Notes: a model not told the origin generated them from the letters alone. A DNA stretch of 64,000 bases from Arabidopsis thaliana (GCF_000001735.4 NC_003074.8:3596101-3660100); one strand, 5' to 3'; counted from the stretch's first letter, positions 23,468 through 36,290 are shown. Made by a program: numbers and translations.

Positions 23468-25525
23468 TATTCTCAAAGGATAATCCAAAAAAATCAAATC
23501 TTGGAGTGATGGGTACTCTCTGAAAACAGTGATGGAGAGGTCAAAATCAATGGCTATAAAGAATCAATCTTTAGGGGGAAAAAGAGAAAACCTAGAAAAT
23601 TGGATTAGTGGAGTAATTAATGATATTTCTGTTGGGGAAAATAATTGGGAAACTCAAAAGATTAAAACTTTTTGGGTATTACTAAGCGACGCGTAGAGTT
23701 GAATTGAAGAAAGGATATTAGTTGGTGGCTTGTAATTATCACTTCACAATCTTTCTTTCTTTCTTCTTCTTCTTCGTATCCTATACACAGAGAAGAAAGA
23801 GAGAGAGATTGGTGGAGGTTGGTGAGAGAAGATGAAGGATTAACGAGGAAGATGAATGTCGAGCTGTCTTTTTTATTTTGTGACTTACTTTTTTTTTGGT
23901 GTCTTTCTCTTTATGAAGTAAAGAAACCTTGCAAATTTTGTATTATGTAATAACTTTTTGTTTCTATGTGTATATCAAATCTTACAAGATATCTCAAATT
24001 TGGAGTATTAATTAACTTTTATAGTATCATTTCTCTGCCGGATGAATGTACCACACACAAAAAAGAAGAAGAAGAAATCTAGCATAAATCCATAATAATC
24101 AGTTGAGAAAAAAAAATAGTAAAAGATTATCTACAATGAGACTAGTCTCATGTACTTGGTAAACCTAATAACAACCAATGATCCATAATAACACAATTTC
24201 TATGGCTTTTGGTCATTAAATTTAATGATGATGGAATAGTTAAACACAAATTGTAATCCACGCTAAGATGTGAGATTTTGATATTGTGACAAACAAAAAT
24301 GAGATTGATATTGTAAAATCAAATTTGAAAGAAATAAAAAAAAGGATGGTGAAGTTCATTGAACAGCTTGCATCTAAAGTGAATCTTTTAGTTACTTGCA
24401 AATGGTCCATGAGAATAATATACGAAGATGGTTAACATTTTTATGTAATATTTGTTTACCGTTAGAATTTAGAAAGAAGCAATCTCTCGTACTCTTTCTA
24501 TTCTCTTCCCCAAAAACCAAAGAGAAAAGAATAAAAGAGAAAGTGAAGTTGGTGAAAGTTCTTTTTGGATTAGTTGTAAATCCATGTGTTTAAAATTCGT
24601 TTACTTGTTATATTAGTTGGAGATCCCCGACCACGAAATGTTAAAAAACACATCAAATTGTATAATGACTTGGACAGAAAATAATTTAGAATTTATAGAC
24701 AAAACACAAATACCTACTTTTCTACCAAAAAAGGCATTTCAACTCATAGTTTTGTGGTTGATAATACTTGATATGAATGTAAGTTGGAACAAAGCCCACC
24801 CCACGTGTGTGCCGACGACGACCCACGTGCCGAACATTCCGTTGTGGTTACATGTTGTTGTTGTTGCTGTTTCATTGGAGATTGATAGATATTGTACCGA
24901 TTTCATTCATTTTGCCTCACACACAATACTTCGTGGGGCACATGCTTCCTTGATTCCTTCCACTTTCACTTCTCTTATTTCTCCTTTTCTTTCTTTTAGC
25001 TTCTTCTTATTCATATAACAACATCTTTAATAGTAACAGAGGAGCCAAACGGCATGATTATGATCTCACTTTGATAAAAAGAGGGCTAAAAAAGGGTTTA
25101 AAATACTAATAAAGCAAAAGAAAAACAACCGTTGGAGCTCATTTACCCAAAATTCAGATCCCCACAACAAAAGTATTTTGCTTTCTCTAAGGTTTGGACC
25201 ATTCAAAATTAGCTTTTTCATTACTACATTGATTTCTCTAACTTGAAATGATTATATAACTTATACCTGACTAACACATATGATAAGAGATTATAACACA
25301 AGGACAGTAAGTATCCAAATTTCCTTGTATCCATCAAATCAAGGGTTCAGAAAAATCTATAGGGAACAAACAGGACCGAACAAGGGTAAAATGACATAAG
25401 TAGAGGAGCCAAAGAAGAGGAATTCATCAAATAAAATCAAGATTGATTCATGCCGGTACAGAGAGCAAAGTAAGTCAAAGTCTCATATTACAGAAGATGA
25501 TTACTTGGGGGTGAAAAGTCATAAG
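23468..25525. other. Spacer upstream of RhoGAP, downstream of SmG
   Basis: The first 400 bp upstream of RhoGAP are CT/GA-rich leader and promoter. The rest is AT-rich. Two G-boxes at 24802 and 24824 are the only motifs that stand out. Open frames here (for example 24617-25018) have no recognisable content. Confidence 0.45.
24802..24829. promoter_or_regulatory. Pair of CACGTG G-boxes, 22 bp apart
   Basis: CACGTG at 24802-24807 and again at 24824-24829, both in a GC-rich patch inside AT-rich sequence. A 22-bp spacing is about two helical turns. No start site nearby is evident; RhoGAP starts about 1.3 kb away. Confidence 0.4.
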
Positions 25526-26374
25526 CTAAGATCTTCCAACTGGTTCGAGAGCTTCAACAGTAACAATGCTGTTTCCTCTTATCACCTGCATCCAGGAAAA
25601 AAGTAGAATGTTTAAACAAAACAAATGACAAGAAGATTCTGTGGGTGAGTTAGAGAGATGGAGAGAAACGTACCACCATCCCAATGTCAGTTTTGTCATC
25701 ACCATTGACTTCAACAGTGTTATCCACAACAAGATTCATGAACTGATCAAAGCCACGGAGAGTTCCAACAACCATTCTGTTGGCATTAAGCTTAACTACA
25801 TTGGGGGTAACAACAAAAAAAAGCAGACAAGAACTTCACTTGACCATACCAAGTTACAAAAACATGATAACAAACAAAGTCTAGTAAAATTCTAAATGAA
25901 CGAGATACAAAACCTAAGAATCCATACAACTCTTAACTTTATGTGACATTGATATATTCTTAACCAAGATTAGCATTGAATCTATATATTGGAATTGTAA
26001 ACACAAGTTTAATTAGTACACAAAAACACGCAATCCCAAGTAATACATGAACTGAAATGGCATTAATATAGCTCTTAAGTTGAGAAATCGGGTTGCAAGC
26101 AATTCTCATCTGAGTAAGAGATTTAGGTTCGACTTAAAGACGCTTTAAAATTGAAAAAGTGGAAGAAGAGATCGAGCTTACTTTGGAGTTTCTTGTCCAT
26201 GTACCTGCATTACATGAAACAAACGAAGAACAAAATCAGAAACACGAAGAAGTAGGAGCTCTATGAAACCAAAAACTTCAACTAAATGGATACAGAGAAA
26301 TTAGAAATCAAAAGGAAAAAAGTGGCGAAGAGAACTTACTTCTTGAGATCTGGAGGCTGACCTGATCGACTCAT
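25526..26374 (-). CDS. Sm core protein G of spliceosomal snRNPs
   Basis: Exons 26340-26374, 26182-26204, 25674-25795 and 25526-25585 on the minus strand encode 79 residues, the normal SmG size. Sm1 contains GTLRGFDQFMNLVVD and Sm2 contains the IRGNS element, which forms the RNA-binding pocket. SmG joins six other Sm proteins in the ring around the Sm site of U1, U2, U4 and U5 snRNAs, in the nucleus after cytoplasmic assembly. Exon 2 is only 23 nt. All junctions are GT-AG and in frame. Confidence 0.93.
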
Positions 26375-26591
26375 ACTTGCAGAATCGGAGAAGACGAAAA
26401 ACGAGAGCTTAGGGTTTTTCTCAGCTACGAACACTTTACTCGATTGATTCCAGTCTCCAGAGCGAAAGAGAAAGAAAAAAAATGACGTCGGTCTGCAAAA
26501 CTAGAGTGGTCGAAGCACCGTCGTTTCAAGCCCATTGTTAATGGGTTTGACCGCAAAAAAAGCCTTTCACATGTTTCAAAACATAAAAGTA

Positions 26592-26663
26592 GGGGTGTTC
26601 CGAGAATCGAACTCGGGACCTCTCGCACCCGAAGCGAGAATCATACCACTAGACCAAACACCC
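26592..26663 (-). tRNA. tRNA-Pro (anticodon CGG)
   Basis: On the minus strand the 72-nt sequence folds as a cloverleaf. Acceptor strands GGGTGTT/AACACCC pair perfectly with discriminator C. The A box is TGGTCTAGTGG. The anticodon stem CTCGC/GCGAG holds the loop TTCGGGT, giving anticodon CGG. The T arm contains GTTCGATTC (B box). A TTTT run about 4 nt downstream is the Pol III terminator. There is no intron. Confidence 0.96.
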
Positions 26664-27656
26664 GGTGTTACTAATTAGAGATATTTAGTCATTTATATTA
26701 CTAAATTATTTATAACAATTTATCTTGAATTGTGATTACCCATCCAAAATTATCTGAATTACATGTAGTCAAAAGCCATAAAACTAAAAGAAAGATACCC
26801 ACTGCATCAATTAATTACCAAACCTTTCTCCTTACTAGGAAATATTGCCTGTGATATGGCTCCTCATAGAGACTAAAGAACATAAAAGAGCATTCTTTAA
26901 ACATCCATGTTGTTTATGTCTTCGATAACAACCAAGAGCATCAAGAAATGAGGATATGATGAGTTTTAAGTCATTGCAAGAGGCTATAAGTGGGGTCTGA
27001 TGCTTATAATGCACTAACAGCTCAGGGCTAATAAGAAATATATGATCATAATCTGCTAATCTGTTTTCTTTTTCTTGCAAGAGATGCCATTCAACACAAT
27101 CTAAGCGATAACATTCTAATCAAGAATTCCAAAAGCCGGACTTGGGATATTTGATGTCTTTATCATACAATCTCTCGTATAGTTGTTAATTGCATTCACC
27201 ACATGCCACAAATCAACTCTTTTCATTCTTAAAATTGACTTTTTTGGTTGAATAATTGGGCCTCAAAAACAGATTATGACAAGTTAACAACGATCTGGCT
27301 TGGTTTGATTTCGGAACCAGCACGACATACTAAAACTTGCATCGGACTTTCTAATCTGATTCTGATGAGCAACCATAGCATTAAATATCTCGATAAAGTA
27401 TCCATTCGCCAAAGTTAAAAAGAGAGAAAATGTAAAATATCAATAAGCCAACTAACAGTAACACGACGCGATCAGTAACTTAACATTTTTTTTCTCAATA
27501 CCAAAAACTCCAAATACAAAAAAACACAGCTTATAATGTTCTCAAAGCAACTGGAAAGATAAATTGGAGAGAGACAAAACTAACTTCGAAGTGTACCCAA
27601 GAAAATACCCACAGTCTCAAGAGCACATTGCAACGATGATGAGCCTCATCGTGCAA
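26664..27656. other. Spacer between tRNA-Pro and RPS14B 3' end
   Basis: About 1 kb; the right-hand part is RPS14B 3' UTR. A weak box C/D-like pattern at 26956-27000 and an 81-codon frame on the minus strand were considered and not accepted. Confidence 0.45.
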
Positions 27657-28766
<1,110 letters not shown>

Positions 28767-28869
28767 CTTCAACAATGGATCAGAGAAGAGACGAAACGAT
28801 AAGTGTTTTTAGATTCTGCTCAGTGTAAACAAGAAGGACACTCACGGCGCTACAAATGCACGTTATATA

Positions 28870-28877
28870 TTAGGGTT
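28870..28877 (-). promoter_or_regulatory. Telo-box (AACCCTAA) of RPS14B
   Basis: On the minus strand AACCCTAA followed by TATATAACG, about 105 nt upstream of the start codon. Telo-boxes are typical of ribosomal protein gene promoters and drive expression in dividing cells. Confidence 0.55.
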
Positions 28878-28930
28878 ACATCGGAGTACCTCTATGAATT
28901 GACGTAAATACCCTCATCACTTTCATTACC

Positions 28931-28980
28931 CATTACGTCGTCGTTTGGTGTTTTTTTTTCTTAAACATTACGTCGTCGTT
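28931..28980. repeat. Duplicated CATTACGTCGTCGTT element in RPS14B promoter
   Basis: The 15-mer CATTACGTCGTCGTT occurs at 28931-28945 and again at 28966-28980, separated by 20 bp with a poly-T run. It holds an ACGT core. It may be a promoter element, or a target duplication around a remnant poly-A tail. Confidence 0.55.
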
Positions 28981-29374
28981 CGATTATTACTATTAGTCTT
29001 GTTAATTTTCTTGATTTTTTTTTGACAAGTAACAAAATTCACCAGATTTCTTATTGGAAATTATTATTTGACAAATGTGAACAACTTCACCTTGATCGTA
29101 CCATCGTACTTGGTCTTATGAAGAACAAAGAAGTTTTCAAGTTATAACAGATAACTATGTAATTTGAATTTGACTCCATAGTTAAAGAATATGATGGGAA
29201 AAAGGACCAAAACGATTCTGATTATAGAAGAGAAGAAGAATTTCATTATAATACTTTTGAATTCATACGGAAACATCATTTCTCAACAAGAACCAATACC
29301 TTTACATATAAAACGATAAAAGATAGAGAATCTAAAATGCAGAGTTTGCAAGAGAGCCATCTTTCAAGCCTTGT

Positions 29375-31039
29375 TCATGGAGCAGATGACATAAGAGACT
29401 TGGCTGGTGAAATCAGAGCAACAGCACCTCTTCCAAGTTTCGAATACTTCTTCAACACACCACGTAGCTTGCTCTCCCCCGCTTTCGAGTGAATGAAAGC
29501 TAAAAGCTTTGAGCAATCCCTGATTACACACAGAAACGCACATAGAGAATTAATATACAAACAATATGATCACAAACTTGCTAGTGTAAAGAATTAAGAA
29601 GACTAACATGAGCTGAGATTCGGAGTAGCCTGTGTGGAATTTCAGTGTATCAGTCCAAGTAGGAGTCTTGTTCAAGCAACACCTTGCTGTGTAGACCGCT
29701 GATGCAGCAAGCATGGAAGGACAGAACATTAAACTGTCGTGATGCATCAAACCCAACTCAGCTAGAAAGTGAACCAAGTTCTCCAGTTTCTGGTCAGAAC
29801 CCGAGGCTTTAATAAACCTCACAAGGAACACATACTGTGTTGGAACTGTCAAGTACCATTCAAGATTCCCCAAAATGGTTTTCTCCATCACTAGAATCTG
29901 TCTGCTGTTGTAGGAGTTATCAGTCACATATACCAAATCATTGACCTGAGGAGGCCAGATTTCTTCGTACTTCGAAGCTATAAGCAAAGCACTAACACCT
30001 ACAAGCTGTAGTTCTCTTCTAGGCACAGTCTTCAGAGAAAGAAAACGATCAATTATGTTGACAGTGAGGTAAAGAGTCTCAGGGGAGAGATCAAACTTGA
30101 CATGAACTTCTACAAGCCAATCAATAAGGATTGATCTCATCTTCTCATCAATCTCAGGTTGTGTATGCATATACATCTGAGGTTTGCTCTCATTCTGCAA
30201 CAAAGAACAAAACAACAAACTTAAAGAAGACATTCACATAACTTATCCATAAGCATAAACAAAAGAAGGTTTCACTGTAAGTGTACCACAACTTCTTTGT
30301 AGAAAATGTACATATCCTCAACGTATTCCACAGCAGCAAGATCATTTTCTTTGTCGACATAATCAATATCCAAAGTCTTAGAAGCAGCCTAAGTGTGTAC
30401 ACCAATCACAAAACCAAATAATCAGAACTTTGCACATTATGCTTTCAATGTTGAACAAAGAATCTACCTTGCTTCGAGCATCAAGAACCGAAGAGTATGT
30501 CACTTTCTTCTTGTTCTCTTTAGCTTTAGCAACCTCGTTTGTATCAGGACTTATCACAATCACTTCGATTGGTTTTGACGGCTCACGCTTATCACCTCTT
30601 GCTTTCTTTTGAACCGCTCTTACAACTTCTTGTTTCTTAGTAACTCCATCAAGAATCGGAGCCTTTTTGTTAGCGGCGGCTGCAACTTGTGCGTTTTCTA
30701 GCAACTGAGCACGAAAGTTACGAGTAATGGGGCGGTTAAGCTTTCCTCCTTCGACTCCAATAAGAGAATCGACGTTTCCAATGTCGCCAAGAGCACGACG
30801 ATTCTTTGCTGCTGCGTTTTTGAGGTCGATGGGATCACCTGATAAATTTTAACAAAAAGCAACCTATCAAGATTTGGATCCTTGGAAAACAGATTTGTAA
30901 GCAATCTTTGATAACATCTAAATAAAAGGATTCATAGATGAGAGTTTTTATGCAGATCCTAGAGTTAAAACAAAGATTCATCAGAGGGGAGAAACAAACC
31001 TCTAACTGGTTGAGGATGAACAACTGGTCCTGTCGCCAT
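29375..31039 (-). CDS. CYCB1;3: Mitotic cyclin CYCB1;3
   Basis: Five exons on the minus strand: 31000-31039, 30468-30838, 30287-30388, 29608-30194 and 29375-29519, giving 414 residues. The destruction box RRALGDIGN lies near residue 28 and targets the protein for APC/C degradation. The cyclin box starts at MRSILIDWLVEVH and the C-terminal cyclin fold follows. The protein binds and activates CDKs at the G2/M transition. The promoter has M-phase activator elements, listed separately. The CYCB1 group is clear from the sequence; the number 1;3 is from recognising the locus. Confidence 0.95.
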
Positions 31040-31170
31040 GATTTCTGGTGTTTTCAAACTCTCTGATTACTCCAAGATAAGGGGTTTCTAGATGAGAAGA
31101 AGGATGATTGAGATTTGAGAGAGAGCGCTTAAGGGATAGAGAAGAGAGGAGGAGCCATTAAAAGCATAAT

Positions 31171-31240
31171 CGCAACGGTCAAATTATTAGCGGGATTAGA
31201 CTTCTAGCCGTTGGATGATGAACTTTAAATCTAACGGTGG
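31171..31240 (-). promoter_or_regulatory. Cluster of M-specific activator (MSA) elements
   Basis: A perfect MSA match (TCCAACGGCTA against YCYAACGGYYA) lies on the minus strand at 31205-31215. AACGG cores also occur on the plus strand at 31171-31181 (CGCAACGGTCA) and 31230-31240 (TCTAACGGTGG). All lie 130-200 bp upstream of the CYCB1;3 start. MSA elements bind three-repeat MYBs and give G2/M expression. Confidence 0.75.
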
Positions 31241-32700
31241 ATAAGGAGGTTTTGTCTTATAGGATTGTGAAGATTCACGCCTTTCACACACTTAATGACA
31301 AGGTCCGAGTTTTAATTACTGGTTTATTTCTTCCCATTAGTGACAAGTTTGGAGTTTGATTTCTTCCTATAATTGGTTTTCTTTTCTTTTTTAAGGGAGT
31401 CAAAGCAACGTTTAAATATTGTTATCACCTTATTAGCACACCACAGTTCATGTAAACGATTAAAGATTGGTCGTTCGTTTTTTGTTTGAATTTATATTTT
31501 ATATGAACCACCTTACAAGAAAGGTAGCATTCTCACTTTATTAATATACCATTGTTGTAAGATAGTGCTTTTTATCCAATGAACATGGGTCTCTTAATTA
31601 AATCACAAGGCCACAAAATTACTTAATGCAATTTAGTAAACTTCGAAATAAATAACTCTATGCTTAATCTTGAGGTTACATAGCAATTTGCAAGTCACAT
31701 CATTACAAAAGGGATAAACATCATATATCAACGCAAACTCCAAACAGATAAACAATCAAACTGTTTTTCAATGGCGTAACTACAATATGAATAAGTAAAA
31801 TAATTATGTAACACTCTATAAAAGTTAACTCATCATTATCAAACATTTCGCAGACAATAAAACAATATCGAGTTAAAACCACATAAAGGAGATATATTGG
31901 ATTGAACATAGAGAAATGGGAGATGTCAGATAAATTGCCAAATAGAGTTTTTGAGGTCATGATGAAACCATTCGCACATCTAATTGAATCATCATCCATT
32001 TACCATTCCTCCAAATTACAGAAAAAAGAGTTGACGGCGAAGTCAGATTATAAAATGCCAAATAAAGTTTTTGAGCTCATGATGAAACCATTCGCACATC
32101 TAATTGAATCATCATCCCTCGCCGTTTTTCACTTCAAAGAAACAACCAACGTAACAAAATTAAACGATCGTGCAGTCTGAAAAACAATTCCTCAGATTAC
32201 AAGAAACGATGCTGCAGATTATAAAAAACACAAAAAAAAAAAACTAAATTGCAGAACAACCAACCCTAGACGATGACGGCTAATAATAATCGCAAGGATA
32301 TATATATGAAAGGGGTCTCTTTTAAAATTACGCTTCTACCCTTATGAAGTTCATGGGCTTTTATTATCTGAAGGGCCTTCGGACATTATTTCATGACCAC
32401 GTGTTACAGTTGAACCGTTCTTTGTTAATCTCTCGAAGCTAATCTAGGGATTAGGGAACATTCACAATGATGAATTAAACTTTTTCCTAAACATGCGAAA
32501 CAAAATATTTTGGCACTTAGTTTCAGGAAAAGATTCACAGTGATGAATAAAACTTTTTACAAACATTGAGTGATACAAAGCTTTACAAAAAGAGGGAGAA
32601 GAACACAACTTTCTTAACCACTCATAGTAACCTCATCTTTTCTTCACACTCTCTTTCTCATACGAATCCAATTAGTAATTCACGAGCAGCAACATCTACG
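31241..32700. other. Spacer between CYCB1;3 and VPS55 3' end
   Basis: AT-rich. It contains the 120-bp-period duplication at 31937-32117 and otherwise no supported gene. Confidence 0.45.
31937..32117 (+). repeat. 61-bp direct duplication (120-bp period) inside a 92-codon frame
   Basis: 31937-31997 and 32057-32117 are identical except at two positions. They sit in one open frame, 31902-32180 on the plus strand, where both copies encode MMKPFAHLIESSS. The frame-preserving spacing (120 = 3 x 40) suggests a small coding relic or a young tandem duplication. I do not recognise the peptide. Confidence 0.75.
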
Positions 32701-34224
32701 TTACCAGTCATCATCGAGACTAGCCCGGTGAAAACACATGACAGTGCAAATGAATATGAAGAATGATGTGAACTCTATGAGCATTGCACCTGTCTCGATC
32801 ATCTGTGCGTGCCTTAAGATGATTGGGATAGCAAGGCTTCCCACGGTCGATGCTCCGGTCAAGAACTTCGCTGCGTCTATCCACCTGCGTTTTATGGACG
32901 AGCCAATTTGGTAATCGATCTTTCGTTTAACTCAAAGAAGCAATAAAGTCTCTAGTAACTAACCCTCCACCGTCCCGACTAATAAGGAATTGGGTTGAGC
33001 CTCCTCCAAAGAACATACAAGGCATAGGCACCACTACATACATGAGTGCTGATAGCATTGGCCACCAGTTACCATATATCGCGCATGCCTGACCATTATG
33101 AACAAATAGTTATCACTATATCTCCCAGATGACTATAACACGTGTTACTCATTGCATGGTATAACCAGGTATACCAAAGGAAATCACAAAATATGGGAAA
33201 CGTATCAGATTTGTAAATCAGATGATCCTTTCTTCTTCTAATCGAAGTGCAAAAAAAAAAAAAAACTATACCTATACAAGGACCTGATATAAGCTGAGGA
33301 GAGAAGATGCTTGAGTTTATAGAAGTTGTTCAGAAAGTCTAAGTCAATTAACAAGTTAGACATTGAGGTCGGCTAAGGACCCCAGCTTACCATATGCTCC
33401 GGTCAAATAGTGTTGTAAGGATAAGAATTCTAAGTGTAATTTTGGTTTTTGGGATCCAGAGATCGCTAGTCAACATACTACAAGAGAGTAAAGCTCAAAA
33501 CTTCAAATATGAAAGAAGGTTTGAATGTAACAAACTTTACTTCACAGAGTATCTCTCCCAGTAAAACGGGCCAAAAGACTCACAACTCTGTTTGCTACAT
33601 CAACAAGGGTACAAAAGGAGACCAGTATACTCAGCTCACAACCTAACAGCAGAACTAGCTAACCATCTCTTGCAGGATTTAAAGCTACTAAGTCATGATC
33701 TTATGATCAAGCTTCAAGGGTTATAAGCAGATAGCTATATTCAGAAACGTACCAGGATCTGTAGGAGGATACTAGATGAAAACATGAAAGCAAGTCCAGC
33801 AAGTCTGTGCAATCAAGAAAAATAAAATCTGTAAGATCACGACACACGAGAATACACTGGCAGATGTAACAACAAGGGTAATTAAAGAGCATCAAGTCTT
33901 AGAACTTACACTGTACCAAGAAAGCAATTTGAGCATTCCAGAAGAAATCAGCATCGGAAAAAATTTAGAAAAGAGCAAACAATGAGTGAGTTTGAACAAT
34001 GCAAAACCCAGAAACCCTAGCTCACAAAATTAAACAATTCACGAAGCACAAAATAACTATAATCTGAGTAAATCAATACCAATCTCTAATACGTATGGAA
34101 TATATGAACATAGAGCAAGGGAGAAAAGTAAAAGGGGAAAATCGACTTGAATCTGATTCGATTCCGTCGGGAAATGATACAGTTGGAAGATAGGTGATTG
34201 ATTACCTTCGATGGTCATCGCCAT
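32701..34224 (-). CDS. VPS55: VPS55-family endosomal membrane protein
   Basis: Exons on the minus strand: 34206-34224, 33910 (one nucleotide, predicted), 33753-33804, 32964-33088 and 32701-32884, giving 126 residues. Four hydrophobic segments and the motifs NWWPMLSALMYV and VPMPCMFF identify the Vps55/LEPROT family. Yeast Vps55 works with Vps68 in transport from late endosome to vacuole. The 19-nt first exon ends in phase 1 but the exon at 33804 needs phase 2, so one nucleotide is missing. A lone T at 33910 between TTGGTACAG and GTAAGT restores the frame (GTA, Val) and gives an N-terminus as long as LEPROT's. If this micro-exon is wrong, translation could start at the Met in the next exon (113 residues). 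Confidence 0.85.
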
Positions 34225-34827
34225 GTCGGCGAATGAAAATGTTCTGATTACCGGAGATCGAGTCTTGAATGATCGCCGGTGACGATAAAAGAGAAGGTGA
34301 TGATTTCGTTGTTCCCCTTAGAGAGATACAGAAGGAGAGAGCCCAGAGAGGAGTCGCGATTTGAGAGCAAAATGAAAATTAGTGACCGGTCAAAATTGGT
34401 TTTCTCACCGTTCATCGATTTCATCTTTTTGGTTTGGTTGGTTTATTTTGGTTATAATTGGTTTCCAGGATTGTGGTTTTGATAATACAGCTAGTAGTCG
34501 ATTTTAAAATATCACAAACTAAATGACATGAAAAAAAAATTACGATCAAAATTTGGGTTGCAAGGACCACATAAAACTCATTCCTAAATCATACGTAATA
34601 AAAATGATTTTATAACTGAAATTTTTAACCAAAGTTCATACCAATCATCAAAATATGTGAAATGCTAAATATTTTTTTCTTTTCATTTTTTGTTATTTAA
34701 ATGCAATCAACTATGATTGAAACTGCATCAACGAAAAAGTATTATTAAACTATTAAGCAACCATAAGTTGAGTTGATTCGTTTCCATAATTTTAGTTAGA
34801 GTACGTAAATCTCCATCATAATACACT

Positions 34828-35087
34828 ATCTATGCTATCATTGTTTGTTTTTTTTTTCTTTTTTTTGCTAAGAATGTAAATATCATTAGAAATGAAATGT
34901 TTGGTATTACAAGAGACGTATTACCTAAATTAAATTAACCTTGGCAAAAAGAAATAAAAACAAGGTTAAGATAAAGAGTAGTTAATCAGGAGAGATTAAT
35001 GGATCCAAAGTAGCATAAGTTGTTTCCAATGCTTTCTATGTCTTCGAGAAGTAATGGTATTGCGCACCTCACGATCTATGCTATCAT
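34828..35087 (-). mobile_element. Short retroposon (5'-truncated LINE or SINE) with 14-bp target duplications
   Basis: The 14-mer ATCTATGCTATCAT occurs at 34828-34841 and 35074-35087. The 232 bp between them begin, next to the left copy, with a long T-rich run, which is a poly-A tail on the minus strand. Flanking direct repeats plus poly-A at one end are the marks of target-primed reverse transcription. The body lacks a reading frame and I cannot name the family. Confidence 0.65.
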
Positions 35088-36290
35088 GGTTGGTGCGTTT
35101 ATGACATGCTGCTGCTGGTGACGATTCAAAAGTGTTTATCAGTTGTTCATTATGATGCCATTGTGATGTACCATTACTAATTTCTTACTTAAATAAGGTG
35201 TTGTTTTTTGTTTTGCTCCAAATAATAAGGTGTTGTTTAAAAGGGGCTCTTTCGTTTTGGAGTAAAAGTCTCTCTGAGTAGCTGTATATTATTTAAGTAG
35301 CATAGTCCAATTATTTGACAATGAAAAAAAGTGTATAGTCCAATGAATACCAAATGAATTGACGTCACCACTAGTTGAGACCTGAGACAAGCAAGTGATC
35401 GTTAAATCAAGGAGAACGCAAGTGGACGAGGCCGACATGATCCTAACTATTGGACTCCCACTTGTGAAACTTACTTGATCCATTTCCCACTTCATAATTT
35501 CGTAAAAAAATTAAGACAATGAGAATGAATTTATTTATTTATTTTTCGGTAGAACAATGATTTTTATTTTGTCCAAATAAAACAATCGTGAAAAATTATG
35601 TTTTGGACATTATCAACTTTGTGAGTAAAACAAATTTTGTAGTTTCTTTTAACCAATATTTTCGAAGTCAACTTTTTTCTACGTGTGAGTGTATTGAGTA
35701 AATGATAGATATGTCAATAATAACATAACTCATCAATCAATCTGGCTTCAATAGAACTAGAGAAGTTATAACGTTTTTTTTTTTTTAGACAAGAGGGTTT
35801 TATAACTCTAGACTAGTTTCATAGTCCATGAAAAAAACATCAAATCTCCTAAATGGCTGGACATAATTCAGATGATTTTGTATGAAATAAAACATAAAAC
35901 ATATATTTTCTTGCATATCTGGAGATTTTTGTTTCTTTATTACAATGACTAATTAATTTACCTTGTTCCTTTTTATTTTTGCAAAATGATTACTGTTATC
36001 TATTTTGTCCGTTTCTAATAAAATAAAATAACAATCTGAGCTGTGGAAAGAAAAAAAAAGGAAAAGCGAGGAGAGCTAATCTGAGTCGTTGCCTCTGTCC
36101 ACTGGCTCGGACCGACCTCGTACCTCTTTCATTTGTCCTCGAGCTTATAATAGAGGCTACGCCGTCGCCGCCACCTCCGCTCCATCCATTCACGGCCAAG
36201 CGACGACTCCACCGCTTAGGCTTGGCGTCTGAGGTATACTGATCAACGCTTTCTGTTTTCGGAGGAGCGAGGCGGAGATCAGCTTCTCTT

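Noticed and set aside
24617-25018. 133-codon frame on the plus strand between RhoGAP and SmG
   Set aside because: No family resemblance, and it ends in a Phe/Ser-rich stretch from pyrimidine-rich DNA.
26956-27000. Box C/D snoRNA-like pattern (ATGATGA ... CTGA)
   Set aside because: Only about 45 nt box to box, the flanks do not pair into a terminal stem, and no D'/C' boxes are clear. Chance is more likely.
26835-27080. 81-codon frame on the minus strand between tRNA-Pro and RPS14B
   Set aside because: No recognisable domain, no repeat or codon-use support, and no splice partners.
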